Below, piece by piece: positions 33,716 through 45,675 of a stretch of 64,000 nucleotides of DNA. Position 1 is the stretch's first letter; each line of letters starts with the position of its first letter. Below the pieces are notes generated by a model. That model ran no database searches. It saw only the letters and a list, made by a program, of their open reading frames with translations, and was not told where the DNA came from. The stretch is from Viola odorata. Lineage: Eukaryota; Streptophyta; Magnoliopsida; Malpighiales; Violaceae. The stretch covers positions 31,888,836-31,952,835 of the forward strand of contig OY829538.1 of assembly GCA_963691705.1 (NCBI GenBank), given 5' to 3'. Both the position numbers and the translations under genes were made by a program.

Positions 33716-34246
33716 CCAGCGGTGAGGACCCTTCTGCTATGTCTCTTTATGTTTTCCTTGGTGCTGCCTTGTGTAATCTCGGGCCTTTAGGCCCTTAAAT
33801 AAATAAAATGGTTTCTCGTTAGATCGTCGCGCTATTGATGTTTTCCTTCCTCGTACAACGTCTTGTTTGAAAAATAACCTCCGCACCCACCAACAGTGGG
33901 TTTAATGTCCCTTGGGATCCCGCACCTTTTCATTTACTTGACCGGCACATAATAATAAACATCTCTCTCCACCATTCCCACTTTATTTCGCGCCGTTTCT
34001 TTAGTGTCTCCCAATTGGGCGGTTATTTCGGCGTCCTTTGGTTGGCGCAGGCTTTCAACAGTTGTGATTGTAAAGTCGGATCTCTTCACCCCTCTAGCCG
34101 TTGCTCCTGAACGTATTAATTACTTTATGAAAACACACAAAAAGGCAAGAGCACTTCCTTGCCTTGGCTATATAATGGGGCTTTTCTTTCTTTTTCCTGT
34201 TCATCCCTCTTCTTCTCATTTTCTTCTTGCTATTGCTGATATTTTC

Positions 34247-34714
34247 ATGGCTGACTCATATTTTTTGTACACTGCTGCCCGTGACTCTCCCCCGATTCCT
34301 CCGACTTCACCGGACTCCGACCATCTTCCTTCCTCACCTCCATGGAGGCCTACCAAGCGCCTTACCAAATGCCGGGATCGCAAGAATCCAAAGAAAACAA
34401 AGAAGAAGGCCTTTGAATCCTTCTTTGCCAGTTATGAGCCTCACTACTTCGCACTACAGAAGGGTGATGAAGCGCCACCGTCTGCCCCTCCTCCTCCTCT
34501 AGAGAGAGAGGCTTTTACTCTGAACACCAATTCGAGGCCAACAACCTCTACCATCGAAGAGGGTTCCCGTGCCAGTTATGTAGAGAGGGTTGCCCTCGTG
34601 ACAAAGCTTGTGCCCAAACCTGCCGAGTATTTCTTTTCCTATAACAGTGGATTACCGTCGTCCCCGGAGGACTATGATTACTGCTATGACATGGACTGGG
34701 TTGACGAGGATTGA
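34247..34714 (+). CDS. Tat antisense ORF 2 (155 aa, unknown function)
   Basis: Chosen start is the ATG of MADSYFLYTAARDSPPIPP. The frame is open further upstream, but a TATA-like GGCTATATAATGGGG lies at about 34167-34181, some 70 bp before this ATG. The protein has a Pro/Ser-rich N-terminus, a strongly basic stretch (KRLTKCRDRKNPKKTKKKAF) that looks like a nuclear-localisation signal, a PPPPL segment, and an acidic aromatic C-terminus (SPEDYDYCYDMDWVDED). An AATAAAGAAATAAA poly(A)-type signal follows the stop by about 40 bp. No known family recognised. Basic-plus-acidic layout suggests a nuclear protein; that is inference. Confidence 0.6.
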   Translation: MADSYFLYTAARDSPPIPPTSPDSDHLPSSPPWRPTKRLTKCRDRKNPKKTKKKAFESFFASYEPHYFALQKGDEAPPSAPPPPLEREAFTLNTNSRPTTSTIEEGSRASYVERVALVTKLVPKPAEYFFSYNSGLPSSPEDYDYCYDMDWVDED

Positions 34715-35209
34715 CAATGTCGTGTTTGTTGTAGATGTCGCTGGCTCTTTAAATAAAGAAATAAAAATAGTATTTTGCTTTTTCTTCTTTACTTCTGCAT
34801 TGTGCCGTCTCATGGGGTAACTGACGCTGACCAGCCAGTTATCGCTTCACACGACCATCTTTCTTGACTTCGTGCAATTCACGACCCTTGCTTTGCGAGG
34901 TTTGAGGCGAGTGATTGACTTTAAGTTTCCCATCAGAACCTTTCCACGTGTTGCACTTATGTTACACGTGTCCTACTACGATGGGCTGCCTGATCGTCAG
35001 GTTTTCAGCCATCTTTCTTAAAAGGAAATTCGTTCCTTCTTTCTACTCTTTCGCTCTTCTTTTAAATTTCACATCTCTCTTCGCTTTTTCACTCGCTCCG
35101 AGGAAATTCTCTAGCACGTATCCAGACGATCCGCCTATTAATTTCGCTCTTTTTTTTCAAGGTATTCTGCTCGATCTTGCTTTGATTTTCCTTTTGCTAC
35201 TTATCTGTC

Positions 35210-37378
35210 ATGCCTCGCACAAGATCTCAGTCCGACTCTCTAGTTATTCCCGGGGCAGTCTCTCGAGATCCTGAAATCGAAAACACCCCTAGCATCTTTA
35301 CCTGCCCCACTGTTCTACATCTCGAATTAGAAAGCAATGGTATTACTTTCCCCAGGGATCACCGTCCTTCTATTCCTACTAACACTATGAGTCTCCATAG
35401 CAGGCTTTGGGGGACTCGTAGGATACTTTATTTTATGATGTTTCAATATGGGTTCCGCCTCCCTGTTCATACCACACTAGAGAACGTACTACGCGAGTAT
35501 GGGTTTAACCCTGCGCAGATCACCCCTTCCTCGTGGAGTGGCATCTACGCTTTCCTCCGCGCTTACGAGTTGAAAGATATTCTCGTTCCCTCTGTCACTT
35601 TGTTTCGCAAGTTTTTGACTCTAGTCTGTTGCAACGGCTTTGTTGATATTACCCCAAGGTGGGGTGATGCCTTAGTCGGGCCTTTTTGGCAAAGATTTCA
35701 TGGATTTGAGGAGAACGTCGAAGACTGGAAGAGCGGTTTCTTCGTTCTCGAATTACCCTCTCGTCTGTGGCACTCTGGTTTCAACCTGGATGTTGTTGAT
35801 TGGGTGAAACCAGTAACTCTATCTAGGGAAGAATTAGGCCAGGTCAACGCCTTGCTGGAGATAGAGTCGTCCTTCCAGATCCGAAACTTTGCCTTGTATA
35901 GGCCTTTATATGAGTGTACCATAGGTGAGTTTTTGGGTTTTGTCATTATCTTACTTATCCCTTGCTTACTAACATAGCTTCTCGCAGGGAATACTGTCGC
36001 TCGTCCACTTCCAAAGGGTGACGCTCCTCCCAAGATTAATCCACCTCTGGCGTCGACTACTTCTACTTATGCTGGGGCCCCGGCTGACCACTACATGCCC
36101 ATAAAGAAAAGGGCTTTGAACGCGGCCCTTTAGAGGGAGAGCGGTACTTCTACCCGCGCTTCTGGCTTCATGGAGAATTGGTTGCCAACTCGAAAAAGGG
36201 GGTCCGGCTCTAGTTCGCCAATAATTGAGACAAAGATATTTTCTTACGAGGCCGAGGATATGGAGGATATGGATACAGAGCTGAGTCTTTGCCCAGCCTC
36301 CACGGCTCAGCGAAAGAGGCTGAGGGAAGAGAGCGAGACCCGGGTGGTGAAGATGGCTGCTCGGCCTACCCCTGCCCCAGCGACAACCCCTATCGCTCCT
36401 CATGCTGCCGCTTCACCTGGTGCCACTGGAGAAGTTGCCGCGCCGCCAGGCAACACTTCCTCGACTCCTAGGCCGTCTCCTCCCAATGGGGTTCCTGTAT
36501 CTACAATGGTATCGTCGTTGGTGGCAGACTCCACTCCAGTCATGGAGCCTCCCCATTCGCCCATTGGTTCCTATATCCCTGACGTGGTGGCACCAGTTCA
36601 GGGTACTACTGGTTCTTTTTGCTTTGCCCCAAAGTCTCCTTGCCCGTTGTTCCTTACTTCCATTCGAGATACTGGTGGTTCAATCGATAGTTCTGCCCCT
36701 TCCTTTGTTGCTGATCTCTCCCCTAACGGGCCCCGAGGGGCCCCTTCCCATCAACTAGATTTGTTGAAATTTGGGACTGACGGGTTCTGTGCCTTGGGTG
36801 TATCAGACCCCTTGTCGCGAGACCAGCCTATGGCTATTTTGGCCTGCGAGATGTTCCGCGTCCCTGAGGATGAGAACAGGTTACTGCAGCTTCCTCCTGA
36901 GATTCAGCGTGCACGCGCTATGAATAACTGCCTTGTCGTCTTTCGGGAACTTCATTACTTTATCAAGGCCCACGGTGAGCAGTTCAAAGATCTTGTTACC
37001 TTGGCTAAGGTGGAAGAGTTGACGCGGCTCCAGAAACGTACCCAAGCCGAGCTGCGCGAGTGCTGTGCTGACCTTGCTCGGGAGAGGTCTAGAGGAAAAG
37101 CCAAGGTGGAAGCTTTGGAGGCTGAGCTGGTGGCTGCCGAGAAGAAGAATTCTCTTCTTCATGAAGAGATATCGTCTCGCGATGCTGATTTGGCGAAGGC
37201 TTCGTCAAGGGTGACTTGGTGGAAGAAGAAAGCCGTACGAGCCTTTACTACTGGGTTTGCAGATCAGTGTCGCGGTAGGGCTTTTGATCCTGCTGAAGTT
37301 GCCGAGTATGCCTCCGCAAAAATTAAAGAAATTGATGAGAGCCAAGAAGGCTTCTTCTCCTCCGAAGAGGAGTGTTGA
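35210..37378 (+). pseudogene. Tat antisense gene 3, putative gypsy-type transposon protein
   Basis: Spliced gene antisense to the element. Exon 1 is 35210-35924 and exon 2 is 35988-37378, joined over a 63-nt GT-AG intron with a CTTACTAAC branch-site-like motif. The N-terminal part (GTRRILYFMMFQYGFRLPV, LENVLREYGFNPAQITPSSW, LFRKFLTLV) resembles the plant family called 'putative gypsy type transposon' (Transposase_28-like). A Ser/Thr/Pro-rich linker with a basic KKR stretch follows. The C-terminal third is a probable coiled coil (LTRLQKRTQAELRECCADLA... VEALEAELVAAEKK), then an acidic tail. One amber codon at about 36131-36133 interrupts exon 2; otherwise it is open. AATAAA lies at about 37501. 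The role of this family is unknown; it has no visible nuclease or polymerase motif. Confidence 0.7.
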
Positions 37379-38040
37379 GACGACACCCATGCGAGGCCCA
37401 TTCGATGCCGGTTAATTGGGGTGTCGCTTTACTATCTGTTCCGCTGTTGTACTATTTTTTCTATTTGGACTTTGATGTCGCATCCTTGGTTTGTAATAAC
37501 TAATAAATCTTGTGTACTTGGCCAAATAATACATGTACCTTGGCGGTGTTGTCTTCTTGTTGAGTTTACTTATCACTTGTCTGCTTGCACTATGTGTTAC
37601 ACTTTTTGCATGTCGCAACTCTGTAACTTGCCTTCTCTTTCGTTGGACCTGACTCCACTTCTTAGAGCATTTAATGCTCTGACTTCTTTTGCTGGTACAA
37701 AAGAGACAGTCATGATGCTCTAGGCACACGTGTCCGCAGAGGGAAACGCTAGGGGAATGGTGAGGCTGGAAGCGTCTTTTCACTAGCCTGGGACTGTACC
37801 CGTTTCCTGCGTCCCTTGTTTTTGACACATCACACGCAATGATCGCTAGACCTGTCATTTCACTTGAGCCCTAGGGTTATAAAACCCATCTCATATTTCT
37901 TTCTCATCTTTTGCTGTTTCTTTCCCTAAGAAAAGAACACAACTTCTCTTCCTCTCGTTGCGATCCGCCGCCACCTGGGTGCCCTAACCTTCTTTCCCAA
38001 AAAGGTACCTTCTACTCTTCCCTTAGCTTAACCTTATTCA

Positions 38041-40366
38041 TGGATCGTAATCGTCGTTATTCCCAACCCCAATCTGCTGGGGAAGGAGATATTGAGAATA
38101 CCGTCTCCACTATTGCTTCCACCGCCGTTCTTCGGCGGCGGTTGTGAAATTATAATGCCAACCTTGATCATTTGGATGGGTATTCCATTAAAATTGCCCC
38201 TAAGTCGCTTCGTCTCAACAGCGAGTTGCCTGGCAATCGTAGGATTCTTTATGCAAAAATGTTTAATTACGGTTTTCGACTCCCTCTGGATCCTTTGATT
38301 GCAGAATTATTTTCTGAATTTGATTTGAACGCTGCCCAGTTAAGTCCGAATGCTTACTGTAGACATGTAGGGATCGAATCCCCCTCTCTGTTACTGCTTC
38401 GATCCCTATTTCAACTGTATAACCATAGTAATGGTGTCATAGCGATATCGCCTCGCTATGACGATGACTCACTAAAACCCTTCACCTAGAAATTATTACA
38501 TCTTGAATCCTCTGTTGATGCCTGGAAGAAGGGGTTGTTTATCGTCACTTTGCTTGAGCCTTTGTTGCGAAGTGGGTTTAATTTGAGCATTAGGGACGGT
38601 GCCTGGGGTGGGAGGCCGCACCTAGGACCAGTTGAGTAAGGTTGGTTAGACAAATTGCTCAACCTGACAGGGATTCCTGGTGTTCATACTCGCGAACTTG
38701 CATGTCGGGGAGACATCCGAGGCTGTATCTAAAGTGAGCACCCTCCATTTCATTCGTTCTTCTCTATCGGTACTAACTCTAACATTTTTCTCTTATTCCT
38801 GCAGATCCTCCAGCCGGGTGGAAGCCCGAGTGTATCAAGAAATGAGAAAAAAGAGCTCAGCGGAGAAGGGAAAAAGATGCTATTGTCGCTGTTACTGCTG
38901 GTGTCGCTGCTAACATTGCGCATCCGTCCACCTCTGTGCCTGAGTCTTCTTCTCGTCCTCAAGCGGAAGTTACTACCGCTTCGGCCACTGAGCCAATTTC
39001 TTCCATGAGCGTGGACCCTACTCAAGCGTCATCTTCTTGACCTCCAGCTGCCAAGAGGAGGAGAAGGACTATCCGTATCCGCGTCATCGCTCCTACTTGC
39101 CCTTCTATTTCGGTTTCCGAGGTTGTTCTTGCAAATTCTTGTAAACTTATTATTCCATTTACCTACCTCTTTATTCTCTTTATTTTTTCTCCGTAGGGTA
39201 CCGCTGCTGTTTCTTCTACTGCTCCTTCCTCCAATGGTATGGACCTGACGCATATTCTTGGTCCTAAGAGGCCGCGCCTCGGCGAGGATGCCTTTTCATT
39301 GGATGGTCTCGCCGCCGATTAGGAAAGGCAGGAAGGTGTCGCTGGTACTGGCCCTTTGCTAGGCGATCAAGCCTTTGAGCTGCCGGGGAATAGGGCTGCC
39401 TCCGCACCCTTTCCTCAATATCCTTCTTCTTTTGCCGCGTCATCTCCTCCTCCTAGCCATCCACTGGGCTTCATAGGCGACCTATCGGAGAGCGACTTTC
39501 CTCCCTTCCAGGCCGCTGGTTTTGGTCTTGACATGGGAACATCCTCTCGTTCCCCTCCGTCTCCTCCTAACGTCTTCTTTGTTCCTGCGGCCACTCAAAC
39601 AATCTCTCCTTCCCTTGTATCTATTGAGACTCCCCGTTTGGTGGCTGAATTGAGTACCATGATTTCTGGCGGGGCCGCCACCCACCAAGTCGACTTAAGC
39701 AATATTCGTCAACGCGGGTTCCCAGTGTTAGGGGGCGACAACTCTTTAGCGACATCTGCTTACTTGGCTGCGCATATGCTTTCGCTCGAGGACGAGGAGC
39801 AAGCTTTCATTTCTCATGCCCACGGGGACCAACTACAGCGGATACGTACCCAACTATTCTCTGCTCTTCAAGATTTCCATTACTGGTCAAAGGACGTGAA
39901 GAAGTGAGTGAGCTCTCTTAGCTCTTCCTCCGAGGAATGACGCGACACTAATCGTCAACTTTTGTAGGAAATTAACAGGAACCAAGAGGAGCTGGGGAGG
40001 AATCGAGAAGAGTTGAGGAAAAATGCCGAAGAGCGGCAGGATATGGAAGCCAACCTGGCAGCTGTGAGGGGAGAGTTAGAGGAGGCTAGGGGGCACGAAG
40101 CCACGAAGGATGCCGACCTGTAAGTGAAATGAGGTTAAAATGCCACGCTTGTGGAGGAAACGGTGGACAAGTGCAAGTGGTTCTCGGAACAGACTGCGGG
40201 CATCATGGCCGACTGCTTTATTGAGCGTTATGGCTGAAATAAGTTTGATGCCGATGCTATCATTTAGCTCTTCAAAAACAAGTCAGGGGGCCTTACGGAG
40301 GATGGCTACTACCAGGCGAAGAGGCCACGCAGGAGCGAGGAGGACGGTAGCCTGCCAGGGCCATAG
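38041..40366 (+). pseudogene. Tat antisense gene 4, diverged paralogue of gene 3
   Basis: Starts MDRNRRYSQPQSAGEGDIEN. A TATA box (GGGTTATAAAACCC, about 37875-37888) lies 150-160 bp upstream. After an early shift the frame reads NRRILYAKMFNYGFRLPLDPL...LFSEFDLNAAQLSPNAY, matching gene 3 block for block. Later exons include MLGDQAFELPG and THQVDLSNIRQRGFPVLGG...AAHMLSLEDEEQAF (39356-39907), the counterpart of gene 3's SHQLDLLKFGTDGFCALG. The C-terminal end is near 40366. Candidate introns: about 38732-38804, 39130-39197 and 39906-39967. Several stops and shifts are present (for example 38146, 38488, 38638), so it is more decayed than gene 3. Confidence 0.65.
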
Positions 40367-41005
40367 ATTTTCTTATTTTTCTTTTCATACGTCGGGTGTC
40401 CTCCATTTTTGCACTTTTGTGTTTCAAGTATTTTTGCTTATACAAGCCTCCGCTCTTGTATGAACAACGTACATATTTTTGCCGTAACTTTACTTTGCCG
40501 ATGGTCTTTCTTAATTTATTGCTGTTTATTCACAGACTTGTAACCAATATTGATAGAGTGATGCCGCACGCACATTCGAGCCTTCTTCGTAGGGCCATAA
40601 CATGTAGTGTTCAAAGCGGTATCGCGCTTTCCTCCTCTTCGTGAGGGCCTGTGCGGTTAAACAGGGCTGACGTTCTTAATCATCTCGAACTGTGTTTAGG
40701 ATAACAACATGACCGTCATTCGGTCGGGATACTCTGCCTTTTCATGGCATCATTACTTTCTCAAGTGCTTTGCCACTTCGATGCTTTGCCAACTTTCCTG
40801 CACATTTTCACTTATTGTTTATGTTAGTAGCGACATATGACAAAGGGTTTTAATTACCTTGGGGTGTTGCCGCGTATCCTCCAAGCTCACTTAGCGTGAT
40901 CCCCTCGAGATGTCGCTCGTGTCACATACTCATCCAGCCATCTTCACCGGGTTTGTTCCTTCCAGTTACTCGCTGGGGTATCGTGACTCCTCATATTTCC
41001 TCAAT

Positions 41006-41530
41006 TGGCCGGGAAGTGCCTCATCTCAGTGAGCCACCTGATCAAGGCCGGCTATCACGAGGATAGAACTTTTCACTTCTCAGCGTTGTCACCTCGCACC
41101 TCGAAACGTGCCTCGTCTTAACGATGTGCCTGTGTTAGCGCCACCATCGTAAGGGTAGGATTTTCACTTCCGGGGTGGAGTTTTTATCTTCCCTAGGGTC
41201 GTGCCTCATCTTAGTGATCAACCGCCTTTGTGAGCACGGGTTGTCACAAGGATAGGATTTGCACTCCCAGGGGAGTCGGGGCGTGCCTCGTCTCGGTATA
41301 CCGCCTATGTGAGCACGGGTATCCCAGGATAAGACTTTTCACTCCCGACAGTGTTTGAGCGTGTCTCATCTTAGTGAGTCGCCTGATCAGGGCCGGCCTC
41401 ACAAGGATAGAATTTTCACTTCCAGCACCATATATTTCCAGGGTCGCCGGGGCGTGCCTCGTCTTGGTGGCCTGTCTGTGTTAGCTCGGCCTGCCACAAG
41501 GTTAGGACTTTTCACTCCAGACACCCTTTT
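41006..41530. repeat. Degenerate tandem repeats between pol and antisense module
   Basis: About six units of 75-95 bp, each with CGTGCCTCGTCTTAGTGA..., a CCTGTGTGAGCACGG-like middle and CACAAGGATAGGATTTTCACTCC. Unit starts are near 41019, 41108, 41203, 41284, 41362 and 41454. Similar tracts 3' of pol are known in Tat/Ogre elements and can seed satellites. Confidence 0.75.
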
Positions 41531-41613
41531 CTCTGTTATCTGCACACCACAGACAACCAATAAAGAACAAGTGATATCTCCAAAATAGTTGTTAGAGCAT
41601 GCGCCACGGCATG

Positions 41614-42906
41614 TCAAATTCTAGAGTGATATAATTTCAAGCGAGCAATATTCCAAGAGTTAGGTAAGGGGGTACCGTCAAGTGTTTTCAGGTGATATGC
41701 CCCCTTCCCGATAACGTGAGTGACACGGTATGGGCCCTCCCAATTTGAGCTAAGTTTCCACATCCGTTGGCCCACCGCTCGCTTGTCCCTGAGTACCAAA
41801 TCTCTCGCCTTGAGTAGTCGCTCCTTAACGTGTCTATTGTGATACCGCGCCATTTTCCTTTTATAATGCATTTTTTTCAGGAGGGCTTCCTCATGTAGCT
41901 CAGGTAACGCGTCAAGGTTAGCTCGTAACCTTTCTTCGTTTAGTTCCTCCTTGAAGTATTCAACCCTTAGGCTTAGAGTGCCGATTTCCACAGGCGTGAC
42001 AGCTTCGGTGCCAAAGGCCATCGCAAAGGGCGTTTCCCCTGTGCTAGTTTTAACAGTCATGCGGTAGGCCCACATTACATAGGGTAACTCATCTAGCCAT
42101 TTCTTTTTTGCGCCCTCCAGATTTTTCTTGATGCCGCTCAGGATGCTTCGATTGGTCACCTCTGCCTGGCCGTTAGTCTGGGGATGCGCCATAGAGGAAA
42201 ACCTTTGTTCAATATGGAATTCCTCACACTGTTCCTTGAAGAAGTGGCTGGTAAATTGCGTCCCATTGCCACTGACCAGCGCACGAGGTACCCCGAAGCG
42301 CATGATGACTTGGTGCTTAAAAAAGTGCCATACTTTCTCTGTTGTAATGTTGGCTACCGCCTCCGCTTCTGCCCATTTTGTGAAGTAGTCCACATCCACA
42401 ATTACGAATTTCAGTTGGGATCTCGCCTTAGGAAAATGGCCTGGAATGTCAATTCCCCACTTAGCGAAAGGGCAGGGGGCCACGATTTGAGAGATTTCTG
42501 TGGCAGGTCGCCGGGGGATTTTAGTAAATTCTTGGCATTTGTGACATGTTTGCACGAAGTTGTTGCAATCCCTGCGGATGGTGGGCCAGTAGAATCCTGA
42601 CCGAAATACTTGCGCGGCCATGGTGCCGCCCGATACATGCATACCACAGATTCCTTCATGGATCTCTCGCAGGGTGTGGAGGCCTTCCTGTTCAGTTATG
42701 CATTTTGCCGCTGGGTGGGAGAAACATCTCCAGATTAGTTCCCCGTCGTAGTAGGTGCATCTTGCCGCTTGTTTCAATACTTTTTTCCTTTCTACATTGT
42801 CGCTCGGCAACTCGTCGTGCTTTAAGAATTTTATCACGGGGATCCTCCAATCCTTTTCAATTTCTTCTATATACAGCTGTCGCTGTTCCTCCATGAAGGA
42901 CGACAC
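41614..42906 (-). pseudogene. Tat integrase, second catalytic Asp replaced
   Basis: Open frame of 430 codons. It has a zinc-binding H-H-C-C region (EIHEGICGMH...CHKCQ), a catalytic core, and a long C-terminal domain ending PNSWNIARLKLYHSRI. The core shows the first Asp in KWGIDIPGHF. The second site reads VSGNGTQF, where the family has VSDNGTQF: codon GGC at 42268-42270 replaces GAC. The glutamate region (HPQTNGQAEVTNRSI) is intact. The start at 42906 is only the first ATG after a stop; in life the domain would be part of the pol polyprotein. The Asp-to-Gly change should abolish strand transfer even though the frame is open. Confidence 0.85.
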
Positions 42907-42912
42907 TGACTT

Positions 42913-43330
42913 TTACTCGTAGTACACGTCCTCTGGTATGATTGCCTCCTGATTAGCTGCCATTTTGGCAAGGTTGTCTGCCTCGGCATTGTCCTCTCGG
43001 GGAATATATTCAAAGGTGACGCACACGCCGCTTTGTTCTATTTTCATCAATTCTCGCTTTACTTTCGAGAGGTATTTCACCATGATGGGCTCTCTGGCTT
43101 GGGAGTGTCCCAAGACTTGGTCTATTATTAGCTTAGAGTCACCTCGTATTTTCAATCGTGGGGCTCCTGTTACCACGCCACATTCGGCTTTAGTGAAGAG
43201 GTTTCTTCCTATTCTGAGCCCGGCTAATAATGCTTCATACTCTGCTGCGTTATTAGATAATGGTTGTAAGATTCTGATGGCATGTCACGCTTGTACCTCG
43301 TGCGGCCCGATCACGTGAATACCGGCTCCT
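42913..43330 (-). pseudogene. Second (Tat-type) RNase H-like domain
   Basis: Between RT-RNase H and integrase the frame reads NNAAEYEALLAGLRIG..., then LKIRGDSKLIIDQVLG and EYIPREDNAEADNLAKMA. These are the E, D and final D blocks of an archaeal-type RNase H. A doubled RNase H is the hallmark of the Tat group. The first Asp block is readable just upstream (WVIYVDGAKNQ). One or two stops separate it from the preceding domain. Confidence 0.75.
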
Positions 43331-43335
43331 GCCAG

Positions 43336-45045
43336 TTATTGATTTTTAGCGCCATCCACGTAGATGACCCATGAGTCCACGTAGGCCTCCAAGGGTGGGA
43401 GCTTTGCGCTATTCTCTTCCTCCTCAAGCGGCTCTGCCACAGGGTCCCTAGCAAAGGTGCACTCGGCAATGAAATCCGTCAGGACCTGGGCTTTTATAGA
43501 TGGTCGAGCCTTATACTGTAATCCGTACTGCTCAAGCTCGATTGCCCAAATCAGCATTCTCCCAGAAGACTCTGGTTTCCTGAAAATTCTCTTCAAGGGC
43601 TGATCTGTGAGCACAATAACTGGATGGGCCTGGAAGTACCTGTCCATCTTTCGTGTGGACTGTATCAGGGCGAATGCCACCTTCTTAATGTGGGTGTACC
43701 GCACCTCAGCATCCTTTAACACATGACTGACAAAGAAGACGGGTCGGTGGGCATGATTGTCCTCCCGTACTAGGACAACATTGACTACTTCATCTGCAAC
43801 ACTGAGATATAGGAATAGGGTGTCGCAAGGTTCGGGTCGTGTTAACACTAGGTCTGACGACAGATAGGTTTTCAAGCCTATGAACGCTTCTTCGCATTCT
43901 TGCGTCCATCCAAAAGGAGCCTTTTTGCGTATGACTTTGAAGAATGGCAGGTATCTCTCGCCCTGTTTAGAGATAAATCGCCCTAAAGCAATGACACGTC
44001 CTGTCAACCTTTGGACCTCTTGGACGGTTTGCGGCGATGCCATTTCATGGATGGCCTTAACCTTTGACGAGTTCGGCTAGATGCCTTTCTGGCTTACCAC
44101 GTACCCTAAAAATTTTCCCGTCTGAAATGTGAATGCGCATTTACGAGGATTCAGTTTCATTTTGTATTTCCTTAATGTGTCAAACACCTCTTGTAGGTCC
44201 GCTAAATGGTCATTGAAGCTTCGGCTCTTGACCAATAAGTCATCTACGTAGGCTTCTACATTTTTCCCAATTTACCTCTCGAACACTTTGTTCGCCATGC
44301 ACTGAAAAGTTACCCCAACATTCTTCAAGCCGAACGGCATCGCTGTGTAACAATAGGTGGCCTTTGGGGTTATGAATGCCGTTTTCTCTTCGTCTTCTTT
44401 GGCCATGGGAATCTGATGGTATCCGGAGTTGGCGTCCAAAGAACTGAAATATGCGTACCCAGCAGTTTGATCGACTAACTAATCAATCCTAGGAAGCGGA
44501 TAACAGTCCTTGGGGCAGGCGTCGTTTAAGTCAATGAAATCAATGCACATGCGCCAGTCTCCGCTAGGCTTCAGAACTAGGACGGGATTGGCCAGCCAGG
44601 TGGGGTATTGAACCTCTCGAATGAATCCCGCGTCCAGGAGTTTCGTTACCTCCTTGTCAATAGCCATTGTCTTCTCCGCGGAGAACGCTTGTCGCTTCTG
44701 TTGAACTGGCGTGGAACGCGGATCGACGTTAAGTCGATGTTCTGCTACCTCCCTGGACACACCAGGCATGTCCGCTGGTTTCCAGGCGAACTCCCCTTTG
44801 CACTTGTTCAGCAGTCGGGCTAGTTGCGCGCTCTCCTCCGAGGTTAGCTTTTCACTAACCAAGAAACTTGCCTCCCTATTGCCGTTGACAGGGACGAGCA
44901 CCATCGTGTTTATTGGTTGGGTGCGCCTTTCATCCCTTTGCTCATAGGGATCTGCTGCCACACACACGTACTGGTCACAACTTTTCTGAGTCATGAGCAA
45001 GTAGCACTCGGCGGCTAGCTTTTGGTCGCCCTTGATTGATACCAC
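43336..45045 (-). pseudogene. Tat reverse transcriptase-RNase H
   Basis: RT starts in EHRLNVDPRSTPVQQKRQ, shows DAGFIREVQYPTWLANPV and the active site YVDDLLVKSRS (near 44250), then NPRKCAFTF. The first RNase H follows (FLYLSVADEVVNVVLV...VLTDQPLKRIF). Stops at about 44477, 44274 and 44078 break the frame. Residue at the usual TDAS position of RNase H 1 is SVAD, one more sign of decay. Confidence 0.8.
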
Positions 45046-45081
45046 TCTTTCCCAAGAGGGGTATTTTATCCTGAGGTGTTT

Positions 45082-45550
45082 TTAAGATATCGCTGCCCCG
45101 AAGCGATTGAGGAATGACCGCCCTAGAATGGCGTTATACGGTAGAATGAGATCTACGACCAAGAACAACAACTCTTCTGATCGCTTGGACGTGCCTTCTC
45201 TAAAGTATACGGGCAGCACTGTGACTCCCGTTACAGGTATAGGGACACCGTCCACTCCGATGATTGGCTTCTTGCAGGGTGCCAATTCACCGGCGGGGCG
45301 CTTCATGAGGTTATATGCCTCTAGTGAAAATAGGTTTACCGCGCTGCCATTGTCAATGAGTGTTCTTCGAACCCTATGGTTTCCAATGATTGGTGTGACT
45401 ACCAACGCGTCATTGTGAGGGAACACGACACCCTTTTCGTCTTCTTCTGAGAAGGATAGCACCATCCTGTCCAACACATCTATCGCTTCCTTCTTTGCGG
45501 GTTGGCTTTCTCATTTTTTCTTCTCTCCTGCGGCGGGTGTCGCTGGGGTG
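45082..45550 (-). pseudogene. Tat aspartic protease region
   Basis: Reads RRTLIDNGSAVNLFSLEAYN. The active-site triplet is DNG rather than DSG/DTG, a form seen in Tat and Ogre proteases. The second conserved block is LPYNAILGRSFLNRF. It lies directly upstream of RT in element orientation. Confidence 0.8.
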
Positions 45551-45675
45551 AGTTCGTCGAGATATGATGTGCCCTCGGCAATAATGTTGATAATGGGGAT
45601 GTCCTCGTCTTGAATTGTTAACGCTTCTTTCCCTCTTCTACCAGAAGTCCCGCCACTTCCAGGGGGAGGAGGCAG

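Noticed and set aside
35969..36403. 144-codon minus-strand frame opposite antisense gene 3
   Set aside because: It would be sense to the Tat element but has no retroelement domain; explained by the codon bias of gene 3's Pro/Ala-rich linker.
41006..41530. CRISPR-like array
   Set aside because: Repeats are diverged, unit length varies, there are no uniform spacers, and the context is a plant retrotransposon.
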